From Prolixibacteraceae bacterium UBA1413 (GTDB taxonomy: Bacteria; Bacteroidota; Bacteroidia; Bacteroidales; Prolixibacteraceae), in contig DBPT01000028.1 in assembly GCA_002304925.1 (NCBI GenBank), positions 124,001-188,000 on the forward strand: a DNA stretch of 64,000 nucleotides, in the 5' to 3' direction. Shown here in pieces: positions 34,606 through 43,500 of the stretch. The position numbers were made by a program, and so were the translations under genes. The notes under the pieces were generated by a model. That model did not search any database and had not been told where the DNA came from. It was given only the letters and a program-made list of their open reading frames with translations. The stretch's first letter is position 1, and the number at the start of each line of letters is the position of its first letter.

Positions 34606-36434
34606 TTGTACCCATGTATAAATACGCTTTCCTGGTCTATCATGGCGGATATGCTGAATTTCTGAACGATCTCAGGAATCTGGGAGTGGTCCATATTGAC
34701 AAGAAAATTTCGGAGCCGACCGCTGAGATGCAGGAACTGATGCGGCGGATTTCCGACGTGAAGCAATCTGTTAAGAAACTGGATTGGTTCAAATCATCCC
34801 CGGAAAGTCAGGCAACAGGGTTCACTAATGGAGAGGCTGTTTACCGGAGAATAAAAGAAATCGAAAAGGAACAGGAGTTTGCGCAACATCAACTTGCCCG
34901 GCTCGAGAAAGAGGAAAAACAACTGGACCCCTGGGGAAATTTTGACTGGGACCATCTTGCCCGGCTTGAATCTGCCGGGCTGGAGTTCAGGTTTTTCACC
35001 TGTCCGGCCAAAAAATTCGAATCTCAGTGGACGGTAGATCATTACATAAGTATCGTCCATGAGGAAAGAGGGTATTACTATTTTGTCAAAATAGACCGCA
35101 AGGGAGAAGACCTTTCAGAATTCGCCGAATTACCGGGGATCGAACAGGTCTTTCTTCCACAGAGTTCACTGGGTACCGTTCGTGCTGAGATAAAAGAGCT
35201 TCAGGGGAATATAAAAAACCTTCATGACGAAATGGCACAGATAGCGGCTAGCAGTAAAGGCATGCTGATCGGGTATTACGATTCACTTCGCGATGACTTC
35301 GACAGTCAAAATGCACTTCAGCAGACATCGGGCCAAGTTGAAGGAAAGGTCATGGTGATGGAAGGCTTTGTGCCGGAAACGCGGAAAAAAGAGCTGGATG
35401 AATTTCTGGATAAAAAGCAAGTCCTGTATATCGCCTCACCCCCCGACCAGGAAGTTAAATCACCCATCCTGCTGAAAAACAACAGGTTTGCCAGGCTCTA
35501 TGAGGTAATTGCCCGCCTCTATGACTTACCTAACCAAACGGAAATTGACCTGGTACCGTATTTCGCTCCGTTCTATATGATGTTTTTCGGTTTTTGCATG
35601 GGAGATGCCGGATATGGATTGCTGATGGTGATTGGGGCCACCCTGGCAAAACCAAGGGTGCCCAAAATGAAAGATATCCTGAGTCTGACACAGTGGCTCG
35701 GCCTGGCTACCATCATTTTTGGTTCCCTTACAGGGACTTTCTTCGGAATTCCCCTGGCGGATGCCAACATTCCTTTCCTGGAATCCGTGAAGAAATTCAT
35801 GCTGGATACTAACAAATTGTTTAATCTGTCACTGATTCTGGGTGCTGCACAGATCCTTTTCGGAATGTTCGTGAAGGTGTTCAATATCAAGAAATCACAA
35901 GGCTTCAGATATTCTTTTGCAACGATTGGCTGGCTTATCCTTATCGTGGGTTCCGGGATACTTTTGGGTTTGAAATCAGCAGAGGTTGTAGCCAAACCTG
36001 CAGCCGGGATCATCCAGAATATCATTCTGGGAGTTGCCGGGGTGCTTATCTTCCTGCTGAATGACCCCAAGAGAAACGTATTTGTCAACATCGGAGCAGG
36101 ATTATGGGATGCATATGGAATGATTTCAGGGATTTTCGGAGATCTTCTTTCCTACATCCGGCTATTTGCCCTCTCCATTTCAGGAGGCATTCTCGGGTTT
36201 GTTTTTAACCAGTTGGCCGTCAGTCTGAAACCCGACAACATTATCCTGGGACCATTGGTCATGATCATCATCCTGGTAATCGGACATGGGATCAACATCT
36301 TCATGTGTGCGTTGGGCGCTTTTGTTCATCCCATGCGTCTGACTTTCGTTGAATTTTACAAAAATGCAGGATTTACCGGCGGGGGGAAACCTTATACCCC
36401 CTTTGAACAAAACATTTCCGTTGTTACAGAATAA
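34602..36434 (+). CDS. V-type ATPase subunit I (membrane stator)
   Basis: 610 residues. The N-terminal half (1-~310) is cytoplasmic with long coiled coils (IEKEQEFAQHQLARLEKEEK). The C-terminal half has seven to eight transmembrane helices (FAPFYMMFFGFCMGDAGYGLLMV, LGLATIIFGSLTGTFFGIPL, FNLSLILGAAQILFGMFV, LLSYIRLFALSISGGILGFV, MIIILVIGHGINIFMCALGAFVHPMRL). The essential stator Arg is in SYIRLFALSISG. VEFYKNAGFTGGGKPYTPF is the usual end of the family. It forms the ion half-channels beside the K ring. This gene and subunit K look more AT-rich than A and B. Confidence 0.95.
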   Translation: MIVPMYKYAFLVYHGGYAEFLNDLRNLGVVHIDKKISEPTAEMQELMRRISDVKQSVKKLDWFKSSPESQATGFTNGEAVYRRIKEIEKEQEFAQHQLARLEKEEKQLDPWGNFDWDHLARLESAGLEFRFFTCPAKKFESQWTVDHYISIVHEERGYYYFVKIDRKGEDLSEFAELPGIEQVFLPQSSLGTVRAEIKELQGNIKNLHDEMAQIAASSKGMLIGYYDSLRDDFDSQNALQQTSGQVEGKVMVMEGFVPETRKKELDEFLDKKQVLYIASPPDQEVKSPILLKNNRFARLYEVIARLYDLPNQTEIDLVPYFAPFYMMFFGFCMGDAGYGLLMVIGATLAKPRVPKMKDILSLTQWLGLATIIFGSLTGTFFGIPLADANIPFLESVKKFMLDTNKLFNLSLILGAAQILFGMFVKVFNIKKSQGFRYSFATIGWLILIVGSGILLGLKSAEVVAKPAAGIIQNIILGVAGVLIFLLNDPKRNVFVNIGAGLWDAYGMISGIFGDLLSYIRLFALSISGGILGFVFNQLAVSLKPDNIILGPLVMIIILVIGHGINIFMCALGAFVHPMRLTFVEFYKNAGFTGGGKPYTPFEQNISVVTE

Positions 36435-36466
36435 AAACAATTAATAACAATTTAAAAAGACCTAAG

Positions 36467-36928
36467 ATGACACCTATTTTTTTAGCTTATGTTGGAGTTG
36501 CCTTAATGATTGGTATGGCAGGCGTTGGAAGCGCGTATGGGACTACGATTGCCGGAAATGCAGCCATCGGATCCATGAAAAAGAACAGTGAAGCCTTTGG
36601 CTTATACGTGATGTTGTCAGCGCTCCCGGGAACCCAGGGATTGTATGGATTTGCGGGGTACTTTCTGGTCAGCAATTTCTTTAACCTGTTGACTCCCGAA
36701 ATTACGTGGATACAATCGTGTGCCGTTTTATTTTCAGGAATTTTCATGGGCTTTGTTCAACTCTTATCGGCCATCAGGCAAGGCCAGGTATGTGCCAACG
36801 GTATCGTTGCCATCGGACAAGGGCATGATGTAGGGGGTAAAACCATGATCCTGGCAGTTTTTCCTGAATTGTACGCCATCGTTGCCCTGGCAGCCACCTT
36901 CCTGATCGGTTCCGCAGTGGCCGCCTGA
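36467..36928 (+). CDS. V-type ATPase subunit K (rotor ring), Na+-type motifs
   Basis: 153 residues, four transmembrane helices arising from a duplicated hairpin. The ion site resembles that of Enterococcus hirae NtpK: L53 and T56-Q57 in SALPGTQGLYG, Q98 in FMGFVQLL and the carboxylate E134 in AVFPELYAIVALAAT. This set is the known Na+-binding motif, so Na+ transport is predicted. It carries one carboxylate for two hairpins, as in V-type rings. It is the last gene of the operon, and a strong terminator follows 23 bp after the stop. Confidence 0.94.
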   Translation: MTPIFLAYVGVALMIGMAGVGSAYGTTIAGNAAIGSMKKNSEAFGLYVMLSALPGTQGLYGFAGYFLVSNFFNLLTPEITWIQSCAVLFSGIFMGFVQLLSAIRQGQVCANGIVAIGQGHDVGGKTMILAVFPELYAIVALAATFLIGSAVAA

Positions 36929-36951
36929 TTTAATCAATTTTTATCAACAGA

Positions 36952-36984
36952 AAAGCCGGGCAGAAAAAATTTCTGCCCGGCTTT
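36952..36984. terminator. Bidirectional terminator between V-ATPase and adhesin operons
   Basis: A 15-bp stem, AAAGCCGGGCAGAAA pairing with TTTCTGCCCGGCTTT, with an A/T loop. A/T flanks lie on both sides. It separates two convergent operons and would end both. Confidence 0.85.
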
Positions 36985-37023
36985 ATTATTCAGATATCTG
37001 ACTTCGATTGATTACAATCCGGA

Positions 37024-39528
37024 TTACTGATTGAGAATGGCTTTCAACTCCCCTGAAGTCACGGCCCTGCCTTCATGAAATCCCACGACAAAACAGCCCG
37101 GGAATTTCGGGGCAATTTGCCTGCGCTTTGAGGCAGCCTCGTTGTATGTACCATACATGCCGGTGAAATATTTGAAATAGTTCCCGATTTGCTTTTCGAA
37201 CACGCCGGTCTCCCCTTTAAAAATCGCTGATTCCATGTCGATAGGGGTCAGGTTTGCAATAATCTGAACCGTAAAGAAAGTGGCCGTATCGGGCGACATG
37301 AAATCCACAGACAGCTCTGTGCCGGGAACACTTGCCGGAATCTGCTGCGTTTCGGGTAATGCAGCGGGCTTGGTGCCCTGTTCGCTTACCGCCTGTTTCG
37401 CCGTCTCCGCGGCAGGTTCCTTTACTGTAGTATCATCGCCGGCCGGCGTTTGCAGGCATCCTTTGAAGAAATCGGGATCAAGTACCTGAACAGGGATTTT
37501 CTCCCCATCCCTGAAAATGTCGGGATTAAAGGGTTCCCTGCCGTAATAATCCGATGCCGTTTCCAGAATCCTGAACTCAGTACGCCGGTTGGCCTGGTGT
37601 TCCTCCTCAGAACAGGGCACCCCGTCGGCACACCGGTTGACAAGCCTGGTTTCTCCATACCCCTGTGCTTCCATCCGCATGGGATTCACACCTTTCAGGG
37701 TGATATAGCGCACAGCCGCCTCGGCTCTCCTCTGCGATAAAATATCATTGTATTCGTGTGAAGCACGGCTGTCGGTATGGGATGAAAGTTCGATCGCAAT
37801 GGGATACTGTTTCATCAACTGAACCAGGCGATCGAGCGGTGGCCGTGCGTCGGGCCTGATATGCCATTTGTCAAGATCATAATAGATGTTCTCTAGGACG
37901 AAGGTCTTATTCACCTCATACCTGTCAAGCAGCAAATCGCGGGGAACCGTGTTGGTTTCCGCGGAGTCGGGAGCAGAAAAACGGAAAGTGACGCAGTCAT
38001 CAAAATAACCCGGCTTCATCGCTTTGGCAACATACAAAAGATCTTTCTCCACGGGAAGGCAATAAAGCCCCGAGGTGTCGGTACGGAAGACATAGACATC
38101 ATGGGTCTTTGAATTGATCACAAAAACCGAGGCCTCCGGCAAGGGATCCATCGTGATTTTATCCCTGACATATCCGCAAGCCCGAAACGGGCCTGATGCC
38201 AGCAATTGACCCTCTTTCGGCTTTTCCCAAATCCTGGATGGGATTCCTGAATAATTACGGATGGCATAGATATCATCGGCACCCAATCCGCCTGGTCTGT
38301 TGGAGCTGAAAAAGCCTTCATTCATATCCCTGTGAAAGACCAGTCCGAAATCATCATAGGATGAATTGACGGGTTTGCGCATATTTTCAGGAGCCTGCCA
38401 TACTTTGCCATCCCATCGTGATTCGAACAGGTCAAGCCCGCCATACCCGAAATGACCGTCAGAGGAAAAATATAAGGTCGTATCATTTAACCAGAAAGGA
38501 AAAACCTCGTTACCAAAGCTGTTCACCAGAGGTCCCAGGTTCTCCGGCTGAGACCACTCAGTGCCGTTTTTCTCACTGATATAGAGGTCACTTCCGCCAA
38601 ATCCGCCGGGCATATCAGAGGAGAAGATCATTTTGGACCCATCGGCCGATACCGTAGGGTGTCCTACCGAATAGGTTTCGCTGTTATAGGGAAATGGCTC
38701 ATATTTGACACGCTGGTTTCCCGTTATTTCGCCGGAATAAATCCTTAATAAGCTGGTACGAAAGTTGTTCTCATCTCTTTTCACCTTCATTTTCGTGGTA
38801 CGGGTAATGAAGATGGTTTCAAAATCAGATGAAAAGCTGGCGGGGCCATCATGCCAGGTTTGGTTAAAAACGTCCGACATTCTGCGGGGCACCGACATTT
38901 CGGACCAGAAATCACGGAAAAAAGCCGGTTGAGAATAGTAGAGGTCCAGATAACCGTAATTGGTCCATCCGTATAGGTTTTCATCGATCAACGCTGAAGA
39001 ACGGTCCGAGGTGAAGAGCAGCCCTTCCTTGTAAAAGACAGGGCAGAAATCGGAATACGGGCTGTTCAGGGAGGTGGAATTACTTATTTCAACCAATTCA
39101 TCAGGCATATCGAGTTCCTGAATTTCCCTGGAATAGCGGGCAAACAAGGGTCCACGCTCATCGTCGGGATTGAGTTCCGCATATTTCAGGAACGCCTGTT
39201 CTGCCGCATCATATTCTTCAAGGCTCCGCAAAGCTTGTCCCAAATAATAGTAGTGGAGAGGGTCCGGATCGTAAAATTCGATTCCTCTGGCATACCAGGA
39301 GCGCGCCTCCTTCACGTCATTGATCATCCGGTAACAATCGGCCAAACGGAAGGTGGCCTCCCTTTTTTCAGCCTCACTGCCTTTCTCCGCACTTTTCTTA
39401 TACAGGGGTATTGCCTTGGCATATTTGTACAGCTCAAAATAGCGGTTCGCTTTCCTGTTGCCAGCCACCCCCTCAGAGATCCCTGTGAGGGTGATCGCAA
39501 GAACCAGAATAATTATCCTGTATCTCAT
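37024..39528 (-). CDS. PorE-like T9SS accessory protein: TPR, PD40, OmpA, SPOR-like
   Basis: 834 residues with signal peptide 1-22. In order: TPR repeats (about 25-135: ANRYFELYKYAKAIPLYKKS, YYYLGQALRSLEEYDAAEQA); PD40/WD40-like propeller (about 150-440: FCPVFYKEGLLFTSDRSS, GHPTVSADGSKMIFSSD, LNDTTLYFSSDGHFGYGG); a carboxypeptidase-regulatory-like beta domain (about 450-520); an OmpA/MotB peptidoglycan-binding domain (about 540-665: LENIYYDLDKWHIRPDA, ELSSHTDSRASHEYNDILSQRRAEA, NRRTEFRIL); a Pro/Thr/Glu-rich linker; and a C-terminal SPOR-like domain (about 755-834: FFTVQIIANLT, GNYFKYFTGMYGTYNEAASKR). PorE of Porphyromonas gingivalis has the first four parts and ties the T9SS to peptidoglycan. 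The SPOR-like end is an addition. It is the last gene of the adhesin operon, downstream of PorP/SprF. Confidence 0.9.
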   Translation of the reverse strand: MRYRIIILVLAITLTGISEGVAGNRKANRYFELYKYAKAIPLYKKSAEKGSEAEKREATFRLADCYRMINDVKEARSWYARGIEFYDPDPLHYYYLGQALRSLEEYDAAEQAFLKYAELNPDDERGPLFARYSREIQELDMPDELVEISNSTSLNSPYSDFCPVFYKEGLLFTSDRSSALIDENLYGWTNYGYLDLYYSQPAFFRDFWSEMSVPRRMSDVFNQTWHDGPASFSSDFETIFITRTTKMKVKRDENNFRTSLLRIYSGEITGNQRVKYEPFPYNSETYSVGHPTVSADGSKMIFSSDMPGGFGGSDLYISEKNGTEWSQPENLGPLVNSFGNEVFPFWLNDTTLYFSSDGHFGYGGLDLFESRWDGKVWQAPENMRKPVNSSYDDFGLVFHRDMNEGFFSSNRPGGLGADDIYAIRNYSGIPSRIWEKPKEGQLLASGPFRACGYVRDKITMDPLPEASVFVINSKTHDVYVFRTDTSGLYCLPVEKDLLYVAKAMKPGYFDDCVTFRFSAPDSAETNTVPRDLLLDRYEVNKTFVLENIYYDLDKWHIRPDARPPLDRLVQLMKQYPIAIELSSHTDSRASHEYNDILSQRRAEAAVRYITLKGVNPMRMEAQGYGETRLVNRCADGVPCSEEEHQANRRTEFRILETASDYYGREPFNPDIFRDGEKIPVQVLDPDFFKGCLQTPAGDDTTVKEPAAETAKQAVSEQGTKPAALPETQQIPASVPGTELSVDFMSPDTATFFTVQIIANLTPIDMESAIFKGETGVFEKQIGNYFKYFTGMYGTYNEAASKRRQIAPKFPGCFVVGFHEGRAVTSGELKAILNQ

Positions 39529-39581
39529 TTCATTGATTTTTTAATTTCCTGCCTGGAATGTTGTTCATCTTTCACCCTCCG

Positions 39582-40499
39582 TTAGAAATACCTGGGTGTT
39601 TTCATGCGAAATTGATAAACATTCACATCAAATCCAAGCCTGAATTCGTGAGAACCATAATTATGGGGCAACAATTCATTCAGGTAGACGTCAAAAGAGT
39701 AGCCCAGCCTCATCCAGGGTTTCAACTGGAATTCAGCCAGGAAGGCGATGGCGTGCATGGTCCGGTAGGAAGCACCTATCCAGAACGTCTTGTCGAACTG
39801 GAAACTGGCATTCAGATCAAGCTGTGGGGGTGCATTTTTAACATATTTCCCCAGCAGGGAGGGTCTGAACGCTATGATGTCATTCAAAGGAAAGATCGCT
39901 CCCCCCATCAGGTAAAAGTGACGCATCAGCCGGGTAAAAGAGGTAGCCCCGCTCGACGTCTCCGAGATGCCATATTCATTTTCCAGAAGCTGCTTGGAAG
40001 AAAGTCCCGCAAAAAACCTCGGAGATTGGAAATAGACCCCCAGGTTAAAATCAGGGGTTATTCTCCTGACTTCACGTGGATAGAAATATTCATCGGGATA
40101 TTTAACCCTGATCATGTTCCAGTCAAAATCAAAATATTTGATCCCTCCCTGTAATCCGAAGGCCAGCGAACTCTGCTCGAAAAATATCCGGTAGGCATAG
40201 GTAGCCATCAAGCCCTGGTTAATGGCAGGTCCGAGGGCATCGCGGTAACCATAAAACCCCAGTCCCACGCTACGGTTTCTCATGGCCATGTGCGCGCCGA
40301 AAGTCAGGGTGTGCGGTGCACCTTCAATGCCAACCCATTGTATCCGGTCCAGCACATCGATGGTCAACACCTCCCTGCTCCCTGCATAGGCAGGATTTAC
40401 CACCTGCTTGTTAAACATATACTGGGTGAACAAAGGATCCTGTTGCGAATACGCCGTAATGCCTGCTAACAGGAATATTATGAATGTTAACTTCTTCAT
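39582..40499 (-). CDS. PorP/SprF family T9SS outer-membrane protein
   Basis: 305 residues from the ATG at 40499; an in-frame ATG at 40517 adds six residues and is also possible. The signal peptide ends at AYSQ. It starts with QQDPLFTQYMFNKQVVNPAYAGSRE (split: QQDPLFTQYMFN, NPAYAGS), the hallmark of the family, followed by a 14-strand-like beta-barrel ending in aromatic FRMKTPRYF. In Flavobacterium johnsoniae, SprF-like proteins are encoded right after their type B-CTD substrates and are needed to secrete them. Here the gene begins within 2-20 bp of the stop of the type B giant adhesin, which fits that partnership. The pairing is inferred. Confidence 0.93.
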   Translation of the reverse strand: MKKLTFIIFLLAGITAYSQQDPLFTQYMFNKQVVNPAYAGSREVLTIDVLDRIQWVGIEGAPHTLTFGAHMAMRNRSVGLGFYGYRDALGPAINQGLMATYAYRIFFEQSSLAFGLQGGIKYFDFDWNMIRVKYPDEYFYPREVRRITPDFNLGVYFQSPRFFAGLSSKQLLENEYGISETSSGATSFTRLMRHFYLMGGAIFPLNDIIAFRPSLLGKYVKNAPPQLDLNASFQFDKTFWIGASYRTMHAIAFLAEFQLKPWMRLGYSFDVYLNELLPHNYGSHEFRLGFDVNVYQFRMKTPRYF

Positions 40500-40519
40500 C
40501 CTGATATTTTTTTTCATGA

Positions 40520-43500
40520 TCAGTAACTGCTTTTTACCTGGATCCATCCCGTATAGGTTTTCTCGTTATGTATCTTCAGCAGATAATAATATGTTCCGTC
40601 AGGCACCGGTTTCCCGTGGGAATTGGTACCATCCCACAGCACTTCGTTTTTGCCGTAACCCTGGAACTCTATGATCTTATCTCCCCATCTGTTGAAAATC
40701 ATCACTTCATTATCGGGGAACAGGTCAATACCGTCGATCAGCCACACGTCGTTGATGCCATCCTTGTTGGGAGAGATGGCATTGTAGATGATCAGTACAT
40801 CGTCAATATCATCTTTCACGGCCACATCGACGGTATCCCTTCCGACACATCCCGAAACCCCGTCGGTTACCGTGAGGATAAAACGGGTGTCGGCGTTCAG
40901 CGGCTGGGTTTCCGTGCTGCTGGTATTGTGATTATAGACTTTTGTGGCCGGCTCCCAGTTGTAGAAGAAATTCCCCGATCCGTTTTCCACCGTTGCCATC
41001 AGGTTCACGCTCCTGTTGCGCAGGATGATCCTGTCTTCGCCGGCATCTACCAGCAGGGGTTCATGGATGGTAAGGAAGAGGGTGTCAGAGACTATGACGC
41101 CGGTGCAGCCTTCCTGGCCGTGGCCCGTCAAAACAAAGCGGATCACCCCGAATTCCCCTTCCCCGGGAGTATAGACCGGATGAAGGGCGGTGTTGTCCGA
41201 CAATGTTCCCGCTCCTGTGGTTGTCCAGATCAGGGGTGCGGCATTTACCGCCGTCGCCGTGTCGAAGTGGATGATGTCGCCGTCGCATGCTGAAAAATCC
41301 TCCCCGGCATAGACTTCGGGATACCCTGTGATGGTGAGGATCAGGAAGTCAGAAGCACTTGCACATTCCGAAGAGGCTGTCAGGATGAGGATGACCGACC
41401 CGTTGAGGATATCTGCCGGACTGGGGGTATAGACCGGGCGGAGGGCTGCGGGATCGCTGAAGGTTCCCGTACCGCTGCTTCTCCATTCCAATTCCAGCCC
41501 TGCGGGGGCGGAAGCGTCTCCGGAGGTGAAGGTACTCCCCTCACAAATGGAGGCGTTCTCCCCGGCAAATGGTTTTATAGTAGAATTGTCAACGATAACA
41601 TTCACCTGCTGCATACATACCGCAGAATTTCCGGATTCATCGGTAACCGTCCAGATAATCTGGCTAATACCTGCCATAAAACGGTATGGCAGGGCCGATA
41701 CCTTGAACGGGCCGCTCACGGAATTGTCGGGAGCCCATACCTTGTAGGAGAGAGTCACCGGACGGTTGCAGTTTTCAGTATAGGCGGGAGGTGCCGGTAT
41801 TATGTCAGCATAACACTCCCCTGCTCCGGGCTTATAGGTAACGGGAGCGCCGCACAGGAGTGCCGGGGCTTCCCTGTCACGGATGGTGACGGTAAAAGCA
41901 CAGGAGTCGGCCTGGCTTCCTGCCGTTTCCCTGAGGATGTATTTCACCGTGCTGGTACCCGTGAGGAAGGTATATCCGCTCACGTCATCCACCCCCGTCG
42001 CCCTGGTGCCATCGGGATTAATGACCTCCCATGTAATTCCGAAGGAGCAGTTGCTGTTGGCCAGGAGGGGCGAGAGACTGTGGGGAGGCGACTTCCAGCC
42101 GCAGAGTCCCGGATCGTTGTCCATATAGATGTCAGGCTGGCAAACCATAAAGGGATATTCCGTATCCACGACCTTGAGGATAAAGGCGCAGAATGCGATG
42201 TTCCCCGAAGCGTCTTCCGCCTTGTACCTGATGGTATACTGTCCTGCCGTCAGCTGGGTTCCCAGGGAAGGACCATCCACCTGGGTGACCTCCACGCCTG
42301 AGCAGTTGTCCCTGGCAACGGGGATGCTCCATACCGCACCGGTCTCACAGGCGCCGGGATACAAACCCACTACAAAAACATCGCCGTAAGGACAGTTAAC
42401 AAACACCGGAGGTTCCTCATCCACCACCGTCACGGAAATACGGCAGGTATCAGAATTGCAGGAGGGACCGCATGCTTCGGCCCACCACTCCACCACCGTG
42501 GTTCCCACAGGGAAAAATGCCCCTTCCAGGGTTTGAGGATTCCCCCAGGTCTCGAAATCATGCCGTACCATGATCTGATCGCACATGAAGCTGAAAGCCC
42601 CCAGAGCATCCAGCTCTTTGTTGGGGATCACATAACCGCACAAACCCGGAGAAGCCTTGAAAACGAAATCGGTTTCTTCGGGACACTGGATTTCGGGTTT
42701 CGGCAAAATGGTGATCACCATGGAATCCCAAACATCAGAGCAACCTTCACCGCCGAATGGCGTAACATGCATCGTCAGCACGACATCCCCGCTTTCGCCG
42801 GCAGGAGAATGGTAGACCGGATGCAGGCTGTTGGCATCCTCCAGCGTACCCATCCCGTTGTGGGTCCAGGTAACGGATGCGTAATCGGAAGCTGAAGAAC
42901 CCGTAACCTTATAGTCATTGCCGCTGCACATGACTGCATCAGGTCCCGCTGAGGCCTTCGGCGGATCGTGAACGGTCACCCTGACGGTGTCCTCCCCGTA
43001 ACAACCCGCCAACTGATGGGAGTACAGGAAAAGATAACTTCCTTGGATCAACCCGCTGACCGTAGTGGTTGCCGCCGACGGTGCCGAGAAAACGGGAACG
43101 TTTGGCCCGCTGATGCGCGTCCACGCCGACACGGCACCCGGGTAAGCAGTACCCGTCAGCTGTACAGAGGTGACTCCGCAAACATTCTGGTCTTCTCCGG
43201 CATCCACTGTTATATCGGTGTACACCGTCACAAAGAGGGTGTCATATTTGCATGTCAGAGGGGAACAAACCTGGAATACAGCCCTGTCAATTCCGGAAAA
43301 GCCGCTTTCGGGGGTATAGGTAAAACTTCCGTCGGCAGCTATGACCACGACACCATGCACCGGAGAAGCTACCGGCGTTGTGTTGACGGTAAGGGTACTC
43401 CCCAGATAATCACGGTCGCCGTTGGCAAGAATATTACCTGTCAGCGTTGACTCCCCACACATCACCAGATGCTCGTTGACGATGATCAGGGAGGGTGCCA

